Part shown: positions 57,335 to 64,000 of the stretch, in pieces
How the letters are laid out: each line of letters opens with the position of its first letter
Numbering within the stretch: position 1 is the first letter of the stretch
From: CAZQGO01 sp964593065
Lineage (GTDB): Bacteria > Oederibacteriota > JAAXVQ01
Direction of reading: 5' to 3'
NCBI GenBank assembly: GCA_964593065.1
Contig: CAZQGO010000011.1
Span: forward strand, 1-64,000
DNA length: 64,000 nucleotides
Program-made: the position numbers and the translations under genes
Notes under the pieces: generated by a model
Database searches by the model: none
Told to the model about the DNA's origin: nothing
What the model saw: only the letters and a program-made list of their open reading frames with translations

Positions 57335-59515
57335 TTACCCGAGTTCCTGGGGATCCACGTCCACCACCTGTTTGACGCCGGGCGGCACGGTCAGGCCGGA
57401 AAGGGCCCCGAGCAGGCGGCGGCGCGAGGCCACGCTGGCGCATTTGAGCAGGATGGAATAGCGCAATTCCCGGGCCACGCGTTCCTTGGGCGCCGGGGCC
57501 GGACCCAGGATCCGGTCCTGCGGTCCGGACGCCTTGCGCAGCCGCGCGGCCGCGGCTTCGGCGGCCCGGCGCACGCGGGCCGCCTGCGGCCCGCGCAACA
57601 GGATCCTGGCCAAGCGGGAGAAGGGAGGATACTGCAGGTCCCGGCGCTGCGCGAGTTCCCGCTGGTAGAAGCCGGCGTAATCGTGCCGCTGCGCCAATTG
57701 GATGACGGGATGCTGGGGATACAGGGTCTGGACCAGCACCCGCCCGGGCTGACCGCCTCTTCCGGCGCGGCCCGCAACCTGGACCAGCAATTGAAAGGTT
57801 CTTTCCTCGGCGCGAAAATCCGGAAAATGCAGGCCCGTATCGGCGGAAATGATGCCCACCAGGCTGACGCCGGGGAAATCCATGCCCTTGGCCACCATTT
57901 GCGTCCCGATCAGGATGTCCGCCTCCCGGCGGGCGAACTGGTCCAGGGTGCGCTCCAGGTTCCCCTGCCGGCGCGTGGTGTCCAGGTCCAGGCGCAGGAT
58001 GCGCGCGCCGGGATACTCGCGGGCCAGTTCCTCCTGCACGCGCTGCGTGCCCGCGCCGGCCAGGCGCACGCAGGCCGTGCCGCAGCGCGGGCAGGCGGGC
58101 CGCGCCGGCAGGCTGCGCCCGCAGGTGTGACAGCGCAGGACGTCGCCCTGCTGGTGGTAGACCATGGCCGTGGAACAATCCGGGCAGGTCACCACGTGGC
58201 GGCAGGCCGGACACAGGACCACCACGGCGTAGCCCCGCCGGTTGAGAAACAGGATCGCCTGCTCGGACCGTTCGAGGCGCGCGGCGATTTCCGCGCTGAG
58301 GTCGCGGGAGATCAGCGGCAGGCGCCCGTCCGGCCCCAATTCCCGGCTCAAGTCCACGAGGCGCACTTCCGGCAGCTGCTTGCCGTCCACGCGCTCCGGC
58401 AGGGTCAGCAACCGGTAGCGGCCGTGAAGCGCGTTGGAATACGATTCCAGGGAAGGCGTGGCCGAGCCCATGACCAGGACCGCGTCCTGGTTCCGCGCCC
58501 GCAAGGCGGCCACATCCCGGGCGTGGTAGCGCGGAACGTCCTCCTGTTTGTAGGTGCCTTCCGGTTCCTCGTCCACCACGATCAGGCCGAGCGCCCGGAC
58601 CGGCGCAAAAACCGCGGACCGGGCGCCCAGCGCAATGGCCGCTTCCCCGCTGCGCAGCCGGGCCCAGGCCTGGGCCCGTTGGCCCGCGGACAGGCGTGAG
58701 TGCAGAACCGCCACCCGCGGGCCGAACCGCTCGCCGACCCGGCGGCAGGCCTGAGGGGTTAAGGAGATTTCCGGGACCAGCAGGATGGCTCCCCGGCCCT
58801 GTGCAAGGGCGTGGGCCATGGCGCGCAGATACACCTCGGTTTTCCCGCTGCCCGTCACTCCGTGCAGCAGCAGGGCGGCGTATTTTCCGCGGTCGAGTGC
58901 CTGCTCGATCTCCCGCAAGGCTGCGGCCTGCGCGGGGGTGAGCGTGAAACCGGGCGTGGGCGCAAGGCCCGGAGCAGTAGCCGCCGCGGGCGCCCGCCGC
59001 TGCGGCAATTTGACTTCCTGAATGATCCGGCCTGCGGCCTGCAGGGCGTCCAAGGCCGTTTTGGCCGCGGCCGGCAAACCCTGCACGGCCTGACGCCGGG
59101 TCAAGGGTCCCCGGGAGAATCTTTCCAGCACGCGCCGGGTCAGTGGATCATCCGCCGCATCCGGCACGTCCGCGGTCTTTAAGCCGAGGAGCACCCGGCC
59201 CGCGGGCCGGTACCAGGCGGGCAACATGGCGGCCAGGGCTTCTCCCCATGAGCACTGATAATACTCTCCGATCCATCTCCCCAGCTCCAGCAGTTCGCCC
59301 GGCAGGGCCGGAACTTCATCCAGGATCTTCACCACGGATTTGAGCTTGCGGACCCGGGAGGAAGCGGAGCCGCCGGCGCGCACGATGACGCCCGTCAGCA
59401 CTCTCCGGCCCACCGGCACGGCGGCACGCAGGCCGGCGACCGGAACGGTGCCTTCGGGCGCCCGGTAGGTCAGGGGCTCCAGCCCGGGTACGGGCACGGC
59501 GACATCCACCAGCAT
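57335..59515 (-). CDS. priA: Primosomal protein N' (replication restart helicase PriA)
   Basis: PriA reloads the replisome at stalled forks. The 726-aa protein has the N-terminal DNA-binding domain (VPVPGLEPLTYRAPEG start), Walker A GVTGSGKTE (219-227), Walker B VVDEEPEG, helicase motifs, and the cysteine-rich zinc module (CPACRHVVTCPDCS, CHTCGRSLPARPACPRCG). The DExH box reads DEEP in place of DEEH. The Met at 59515 is chosen because it begins the family N-terminus; the frame is open further upstream but without similarity. Confidence 0.95.
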   Translation of the reverse strand: MLVDVAVPVPGLEPLTYRAPEGTVPVAGLRAAVPVGRRVLTGVIVRAGGSASSRVRKLKSVVKILDEVPALPGELLELGRWIGEYYQCSWGEALAAMLPAWYRPAGRVLLGLKTADVPDAADDPLTRRVLERFSRGPLTRRQAVQGLPAAAKTALDALQAAGRIIQEVKLPQRRAPAAATAPGLAPTPGFTLTPAQAAALREIEQALDRGKYAALLLHGVTGSGKTEVYLRAMAHALAQGRGAILLVPEISLTPQACRRVGERFGPRVAVLHSRLSAGQRAQAWARLRSGEAAIALGARSAVFAPVRALGLIVVDEEPEGTYKQEDVPRYHARDVAALRARNQDAVLVMGSATPSLESYSNALHGRYRLLTLPERVDGKQLPEVRLVDLSRELGPDGRLPLISRDLSAEIAARLERSEQAILFLNRRGYAVVVLCPACRHVVTCPDCSTAMVYHQQGDVLRCHTCGRSLPARPACPRCGTACVRLAGAGTQRVQEELAREYPGARILRLDLDTTRRQGNLERTLDQFARREADILIGTQMVAKGMDFPGVSLVGIISADTGLHFPDFRAEERTFQLLVQVAGRAGRGGQPGRVLVQTLYPQHPVIQLAQRHDYAGFYQRELAQRRDLQYPPFSRLARILLRGPQAARVRRAAEAAAARLRKASGPQDRILGPAPAPKERVARELRYSILLKCASVASRRRLLGALSGLTVPPGVKQVVDVDPQELG

Positions 59516-59785
59516 GGGTTTGCGACTCCTCGCGGGCTTCTCCTGCGTGGTCACAGAGAAGGGATTCGGCCGCCGCGGGCATGGCCGGAAAACAGATAGA
59601 CCCCGCCGCGCGGCAAATGCCGCCGCCCGGATACCAAGCGGCACGATGTCAACATGGGATCACAAACAGCGCCTACATTGCCGGGAAACGGGTGAGAACG
59701 CGCACCTGCGGTGGTGCCCCGTTCCGGGTCCTAGAGGCTCAGGGGAGCGGCGGAACCCGGATCTCCGCGCCGCGGCGAAAACCGG

Positions 59786-60613
59786 TTAGAACCCGCGCCT
59801 GACTTCGCCGGAATTCTCTTCCGGAGTCGCGTCCGGCCCGGTTTCTTCCAACACCCCTCCGGGTTTTTCCCCGGTGCGCGGAAGGGAGGACGGGTCCTCC
59901 GGATTCTCGACCTGGGTGCCCGGGGGCAAAGTGAACAGGGAATCCGGGATGGGCTGGTCCAAGACCAGTTCTTTCACCACCTGCGTGGTTTCCGAGGCGG
60001 GAACCGGTGTGGAGATCAAGGCAATTTGCAGGGTATACGGCGGGGTCTTGACGATGCTTTTCAGCGGAAACTGTTTGTCCTTCCAGACCCAGGTCTTGAC
60101 CCTGCTGGTCACTTCGGTGTTCATGAATTTCACGGTGCTGGGATAGGCCAGGATGTCGCACGCTTTGCCGTCGACTGTTCCGCTGCCGAGCTTTTTCGCA
60201 TGCCGGACCTGCCGGACGGACTCGGCGACCATGTCGCTGTTCAATAAGCCCGCGTACAGGGAGTCCAAGGCCGGTCCCCAGCGGATGGCTTTCTTCTCTT
60301 CGGGGGTATACAGGTACCGTTCCCGTCCGTTGTCGATGAAAACCAGGGTCTTGTCCTGTTGCGGATCCTTGCCCTCCATGCGGTATTGATCGCCGCTGAT
60401 CCAGAATTTCCCGGTTGAGGTGGTTTGCCTGCCGTTCTTCTCGGTGCGTGTGCTGATGACGGTCCAGGAGGCCGTTTGGGCGGGAAACCCGTTGTCCCGC
60501 AATTGCCGGGGCAGGTTCATCGCCGCCGGCTGGGCCTCGGCGGCCTGAGCGGGAAGGGTATACGCCGGCCAGCCTAAGCCAAGTATCAGCGCCAGCGCCG
60601 AAAGGTGCTTCAT
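59786..60613 (-). CDS. LolA-like / outer-membrane lipoprotein-sorting-like exported protein
   Basis: The 275-aa protein has a signal peptide (about 1-24) and an incomplete beta-barrel-like domain (ASWTVISTRTEKNGRQTTSTGKFWISGDQYRME, LYTPEEKKAIRWGP, KTWVWKDKQFPLKSIV) matching the LolA/LolB fold superfamily and DUF4412-like proteins. The C-terminal 50 residues are Pro/Glu-rich and probably disordered. A specific lipoprotein-sorting role is not assured. It is transcribed on the same strand as, and 70 nt downstream of, the vWA lipoprotein gene. Confidence 0.8.
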   Translation of the reverse strand: MKHLSALALILGLGWPAYTLPAQAAEAQPAAMNLPRQLRDNGFPAQTASWTVISTRTEKNGRQTTSTGKFWISGDQYRMEGKDPQQDKTLVFIDNGRERYLYTPEEKKAIRWGPALDSLYAGLLNSDMVAESVRQVRHAKKLGSGTVDGKACDILAYPSTVKFMNTEVTSRVKTWVWKDKQFPLKSIVKTPPYTLQIALISTPVPASETTQVVKELVLDQPIPDSLFTLPPGTQVENPEDPSSLPRTGEKPGGVLEETGPDATPEENSGEVRRGF

Positions 60614-60683
60614 CACTCCCAGGTTCTTTCTGCCAGAAATGGCTGGACAGGGTCCGAACGGGGGCGCGTTCTCCCCGCCCCGA

Positions 60684-61646
60684 CTAGGGCAGCACAATGG
60701 TAACGCTCGAAACGTAGGTGCCGGTGGCGCAGACATAGGTCACGGTCACAGTCAAGGTGTTTCCGGGGATGTACACAAAACTCGGCCAGCTGATGATCAG
60801 GGTGTTGGAGAAAATCTGGGCGATTTGTTGATAGATGGTCGTGAGCTGGGCCGAGGTCGGTGCGAAGTAGTAGCGGCCGAAGGTCTGGGAGGCGATGGTT
60901 TGCAGACCCAGGGTGTCCGCCGCGCCCAGGCCCACCGTGTAGATGGGGATGCCGCGTGAGCGGGCCTCGGCAATCAAGGCCGCCTGGCTGGTGATCACGG
61001 TGCTGCTGTTTTCATAGCCGTCGGTGAAGGCGACCACCGCGCGCTGGCCGCTCTGCTGGGCCGTATCCTGAATTCCCCGGTAGGTGGCGTCCCAGAAGGC
61101 CGTCAGCCCGCCGAAGCCCGTGGTGGGTGAGATGGCATGGCGCAGGGCGTCCTTGTCGGCCGTGAAGGCCTGCACCACGACCACGGTATCGTCGAATTTG
61201 ACGACTTCCCCGCGGTCGGCCGGCTGCATGTTGTTCACGAAAGCCAGGGCCGCGGTTTCCAGGTTGGCGATGTCGCCGGACATGGAGCCCGAGTAGTCCA
61301 GCACCAGCGAGGTGGAAATGCTCTGGCCGGCACCTCGGGCCGTGGCGAGCGTGAGCGAGCCGGAGGGCACCGCGGCCCCGTTATAGGTGATGGCGAAGTT
61401 GTTCTGGGTAAAATTGGCGGCGTTGATCGGATCGCCGTTCTGGTCCACGACGTTGATGAATACGCCCTGGCTGTTGACCTGGGACACGGCGGCGTCGATG
61501 TCGGTGGTGGTCGTATCCTGCCGGTTGCTGGATACCCCGCCGCCGCTGAAGAAAGGATCCGTCGGGCTCTTCCAACACCCCGCCAGGCCGAAGGCCAAAA
61601 CCAGTGCGCTTGCCGGGATCCACAACCACCATTTGTTTTTCAGCAT
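60684..61646 (-). CDS. vWA-domain lipoprotein
   Basis: The 320-aa protein has a lipoprotein signal (LAFGLAGC) and a von Willebrand A domain with a complete MIDAS (DYSGSMSG at about 116-123, then the conserved Thr and Asp, FTDGYENSS), followed by a short beta-rich C-terminus (LTVTVTYVCATGTYVSS). It may bind protein or surface ligands in a metal-dependent manner. The start at 61646 has AGGGTGG 5 nt upstream; a GTG at 61655 is also in frame but would overlap that site. Confidence 0.88.
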   Translation of the reverse strand: MLKNKWWLWIPASALVLAFGLAGCWKSPTDPFFSGGGVSSNRQDTTTTDIDAAVSQVNSQGVFINVVDQNGDPINAANFTQNNFAITYNGAAVPSGSLTLATARGAGQSISTSLVLDYSGSMSGDIANLETAALAFVNNMQPADRGEVVKFDDTVVVVQAFTADKDALRHAISPTTGFGGLTAFWDATYRGIQDTAQQSGQRAVVAFTDGYENSSTVITSQAALIAEARSRGIPIYTVGLGAADTLGLQTIASQTFGRYYFAPTSAQLTTIYQQIAQIFSNTLIISWPSFVYIPGNTLTVTVTYVCATGTYVSSVTIVLP

Positions 61647-61679
61647 GTCATCCACCCTCGCCTGAAGTATTCGACCCGC

Positions 61680-62117
61680 TTAGAAACTCAGGTCAATGCC
61701 CGAGGCCGTGCTCCCGTTGGCGATCACGACGTCGCCGGGATAATCCGTGCCCTGCAGGCCGTTCGGATCGGAAGCCGCCACCACGTAGGTCCCGTCCGCC
61801 ACGCCGCTCAAGGTATAGGGCCCGTCGCCCGCGCGGGTCGTATAGTACAAGGCATTGGTATTGATTTCGCTGGCGGATATGTAGATCGTGCCCCCGCTGG
61901 AATTGCTGACGGTGCCGGTGATGGTGCCGCCGCCGGTGCCGCCGCCCGTGACGGGGGTTGCTCCCGGCGAGGGGAAAACACCCTGCTGGGTTCCGCCTCC
62001 GGTTAAACTGGTGAAGAGATCCGGAGCCGTGGGCGTCTGGAAGCAGCCTCCCATGGCCAGCAGCCCCGCCAGAACCAGCAAGTACGCGCCCGGAGCCAAC
62101 AATCGTCTCGGTTTCAT
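61680..62117 (-). CDS. Small lipoprotein with carboxypeptidase-regulatory-like domain
   Basis: The 145-aa protein has a lipoprotein signal (LAMGGC), a Gly/Thr-rich linker (about 38-66) and a single beta-sandwich module (TITGTVSNSSGGTIYISA, PYTLSGVADGTYVVAASD) of the carboxypeptidase-regulatory/Ig-like type. It lies between the porin-like gene and the vWA lipoprotein and is probably on the same transcript. Function unknown. Confidence 0.75.
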   Translation of the reverse strand: MKPRRLLAPGAYLLVLAGLLAMGGCFQTPTAPDLFTSLTGGGTQQGVFPSPGATPVTGGGTGGGTITGTVSNSSGGTIYISASEINTNALYYTTRAGDGPYTLSGVADGTYVVAASDPNGLQGTDYPGDVVIANGSTASGIDLSF

Positions 62118-62127
62118 GGCACGACTC

Positions 62128-63450
62128 CTAGAAGGTGATCGAACTTCCCAGCAGCAGCTTGCTGACCATGTTCGGGGCCGGGCCGCCGGGGACTAAGGCC
62201 GACCAGCCGGGCATGAAAAAGGCCCCCTGCGCGTAAAAAGCCACGACCTCGGAGGGCTTGAAGGTAACGCCGAGGTCCGGCTCCACGCCCGAGAGCTGGC
62301 CGTTTTCGTCCGTATCCGAGTAGATCCACACCCCGATTTCCGGGATCCAGGTCTGATTGATCTCAAGTTCGCCGGTGAGGCCGAAAGCGAACACGCCCGA
62401 GTACTGTTGATATTTCGGGCCAAAGATGTGGCTGTCCACATAGGTGTAGGGTCCGGCGCCGTCCTGGATCTTGGAAAAGAAGCCCGGACCCGATCCCACC
62501 AGGTCGTTCGGGCTGACGAAGCCGTAATTGCTGACCGCGCCCAGGTTGTCGTAACTGATGCCGCCGGTGTAGATCACGTGGCCGCCCACCGCGAAGCCCA
62601 GGGTACTGGACGACTGCATGCCGAATTCGCCGTCCACTTTCAGGCCCAGGGAAGTGGCATTGATGGCCGTGTCCGCGGCGGTGCGGGCCATGGCAAACTG
62701 GAGCCCCAGCTGCGCGCCCAGGTCGAAATAACTCTGGCTGCCCACCGGCAGGTTCATGAAATACTTGGCGCCGGTCCAGATGTTGGAGTTGATGGTGTCC
62801 CGGGGAGTTCCGGGCAGCCCGGTGTTGGGATCGATCGGCGTAACCGTCACCGGCTCGGTTCCGAGAAGGAGGTAGGCCTTCAAGCCCATGCTGGGCCCGA
62901 AATAAAACACCGGCGCCGCGCCCACCATGCCGTCCAAGGTGCTGCCCCAAGGCGAGAGCAGCGCGGTCTTGGCCACGAAAAAGGCCAAGTCCACGCCCGG
63001 GAACAGCAAGCCTAAGCGCACCGCGTCGTTTTGAAAGCCCAGGAGCAGGTCGTCCTTGTCGCCGAAAACCTGGCGGCCCAGCTGGATGTAAAAGGAACCC
63101 TCGCGGAATTTTCCGTACAGCTCATTGACCTTGAGCGTGGGATAGGTGATGTTGGCGTAGCCGGGTTTTTCCACGTCCGCGAAAATCCCGATCTTCGTCT
63201 TGCTGTCGAACACGTAGGCGATCATGGCGCGATAAACGGGATAGAAATACCAATCCGAGGTGCTGCCATAGTCGGGGTTGCCCAGGTCGAAGATCTTGAG
63301 GTCCAGGAGAAAATTGGTGGCCAGGCCCGATTTCATCTCGGTGATGCTCTTGAACACGGGCAGATTGTCCAAATCGGGCGTCGCTTTGGCCCAGGCGGCG
63401 CCGCAACTGAATACCGCCAACACGGCTGCAAGGCAAAGTAACTTTTTCAT
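62128..63450 (-). CDS. Outer-membrane porin-like beta-barrel
   Basis: The 440-aa protein has a signal peptide (about 1-21, ending AAWA) and a long series of alternating hydrophobic strands (YFYPVYRAMIAYVFDSKTK, GSFYIQLGRQVFGDKD, FGMQSSSTLGFAVGGHVIY), and ends in SSITF, the terminal Phe typical of barrels inserted by the BAM complex. It resembles alginate-export or phosphate-selective porin-like proteins. GGGGGAA precedes the start. A weak promoter may lie near 63517-63547. Confidence 0.82.
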   Translation of the reverse strand: MKKLLCLAAVLAVFSCGAAWAKATPDLDNLPVFKSITEMKSGLATNFLLDLKIFDLGNPDYGSTSDWYFYPVYRAMIAYVFDSKTKIGIFADVEKPGYANITYPTLKVNELYGKFREGSFYIQLGRQVFGDKDDLLLGFQNDAVRLGLLFPGVDLAFFVAKTALLSPWGSTLDGMVGAAPVFYFGPSMGLKAYLLLGTEPVTVTPIDPNTGLPGTPRDTINSNIWTGAKYFMNLPVGSQSYFDLGAQLGLQFAMARTAADTAINATSLGLKVDGEFGMQSSSTLGFAVGGHVIYTGGISYDNLGAVSNYGFVSPNDLVGSGPGFFSKIQDGAGPYTYVDSHIFGPKYQQYSGVFAFGLTGELEINQTWIPEIGVWIYSDTDENGQLSGVEPDLGVTFKPSEVVAFYAQGAFFMPGWSALVPGGPAPNMVSKLLLGSSITF

Positions 63451-63572
63451 GCGTGGCGTTCCCCCTTTGTGATGTGTGTGGCTCATGACATGGGTGCAAA
63501 CACGGCAGGCTGGATAATATTAACCCCTAAAACCGGAGGCTCGTCAAGATTTTTGTTGGCTTGGAAAAACGG

Positions 63573-64000
63573 CTAGCGCCAGGTGGGCACCACGTGGTCG
63601 TAATAACTCTTGGTCAGGTTCCGGGCGTGCTTGCCGTCGGAATCCATGACGAAGATGTTCCAGGCGTTTTCCCAGCGCGCGATGTAGGCGATTTTGCTGC
63701 CGTCGGGCGAGAAGATCGGGTCGTCCTTGTCGAGGTCGTCGTCGGTCACGCGATAGTACTTGCGCCAGTTCAAATCGAAAATGTACAGCTGGCGTTGATT
63801 GTGCGCCAGCACGTCCGAGGAAAAAACCAGCTTGTCCCCCAGCGGCGAGAACACGGGGTCCCCGCGGTAGCTCACCTCATCCGTCTCGATCAGCATGGAG
63901 GGCTGCCGCGTCTTAAGATCCAGGATAAATATTTCATTGCGGTTGTGCATGGTGGATTCGTAGGAAATTTCCCGGCCGTCCGGGGAGAAGCCGTAACCAT
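63573..64000 (-). CDS. TolB-like WD40/PD40 beta-propeller protein, 5' end outside window
   Basis: The visible C-terminal 141 or so residues contain three PD40 repeats (GYGFSPDGREISYES, VFSPLGDKLVFSSDV, PIFSPDGSKIAYIARWENAWNIF), ending VVPTWR. The reading frame continues past an internal Met at 63950 to the window edge, so the gene is incomplete. Such propellers are found in TolB of the Tol-Pal system and in many exported relatives; the available part cannot tell them apart. Confidence 0.85.
   Translation of the reverse strand, partial: GYGFSPDGREISYESTMHNRNEIFILDLKTRQPSMLIETDEVSYRGDPVFSPLGDKLVFSSDVLAHNQRQLYIFDLNWRKYYRVTDDDLDKDDPIFSPDGSKIAYIARWENAWNIFVMDSDGKHARNLTKSYYDHVVPTWR

Noticed and set aside
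1..64000. CRISPR array, prophage or insertion sequence
   Set aside because: No regularly spaced repeats, transposase, integrase or phage structural gene was found.

Overview
The window is a dense, GC-rich stretch of bacterial chromosome with about 57 protein genes, two tRNA genes and one RNase P RNA. Most genes lie on the minus strand in tightly packed operons, many coupled by 4-nt ATGA or GTGA stop/start overlaps. There is no phage, insertion sequence, CRISPR array or rRNA. The host looks like a diderm: it has porin-like barrels ending in Phe, several lipoproteins, a LolA-like protein, a TolB-like propeller and an FtsEX/EnvC-type module. Long Thr/Pro linkers followed by a T9SS-tail-like domain, together with SpoVS and LarBC, suggest an uncultured candidate-phylum lineage (for example FCPU426/Goldbacteria-like). 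That placement is inference; no marker here settles it.

Layout. 1-2069: tRNA-Glu(CTC), a 350-bp non-coding stretch with a duplicated tRNA-Gln end, tRNA-Gln(CTG) and gltX. 2199-5404: bactofilin, an M23 peptidase, parB and parA, with comM divergent (5657-7213). 7420-9711: an O-antigen-ligase/TPR protein, stop-to-stop with dnaE (9708-13235). 13341-16903: guaB-guaA-yjbQ. 17094-19082: groES-groEL behind a divergent CIRCE operator. 19283-23416: an esterase, an orphan lipoprotein, an FtsH-like protease and SpoVS. 23507-29111: an operon of a TPR lipoprotein, larB, larC, a degenerate NAD-synthase-like protein, a small membrane protein and rsmI. 29219-31266: dusB and tsaD.

31407-35792 is ftsE-ftsX-envC-ctpA (divisome-controlled peptidoglycan hydrolysis and a C-terminal processing protease). 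35978-36955 is an unknown exported protein. 37009-45333 is a cell-surface block: csaB, a DUF5693-like membrane protein, mltG, two Thr/Pro-linker exported proteins and a subtilase carrying the same type of C-terminal tail. 45555-46672 is a small DUF4870-like protein and a glycosyltransferase. 46727-52609 is recX-alaS-phasin-ubiB-ruvX. 52762-53154 is rnpB, 19 nt downstream of lemA. 53174-59515 is priA-def-fmt-response regulator-nucleotidyltransferase-TPM protein-lemA. 59786-64000 encodes envelope proteins: LolA-like, a vWA lipoprotein, a small lipoprotein, a porin and the end of a TolB-like propeller.

The most unusual locus is the nickel-pincer (lar) operon, in which an NAD-synthase-like protein with a mutated PP-loop and a highly basic N-terminus is translationally coupled to LarC.
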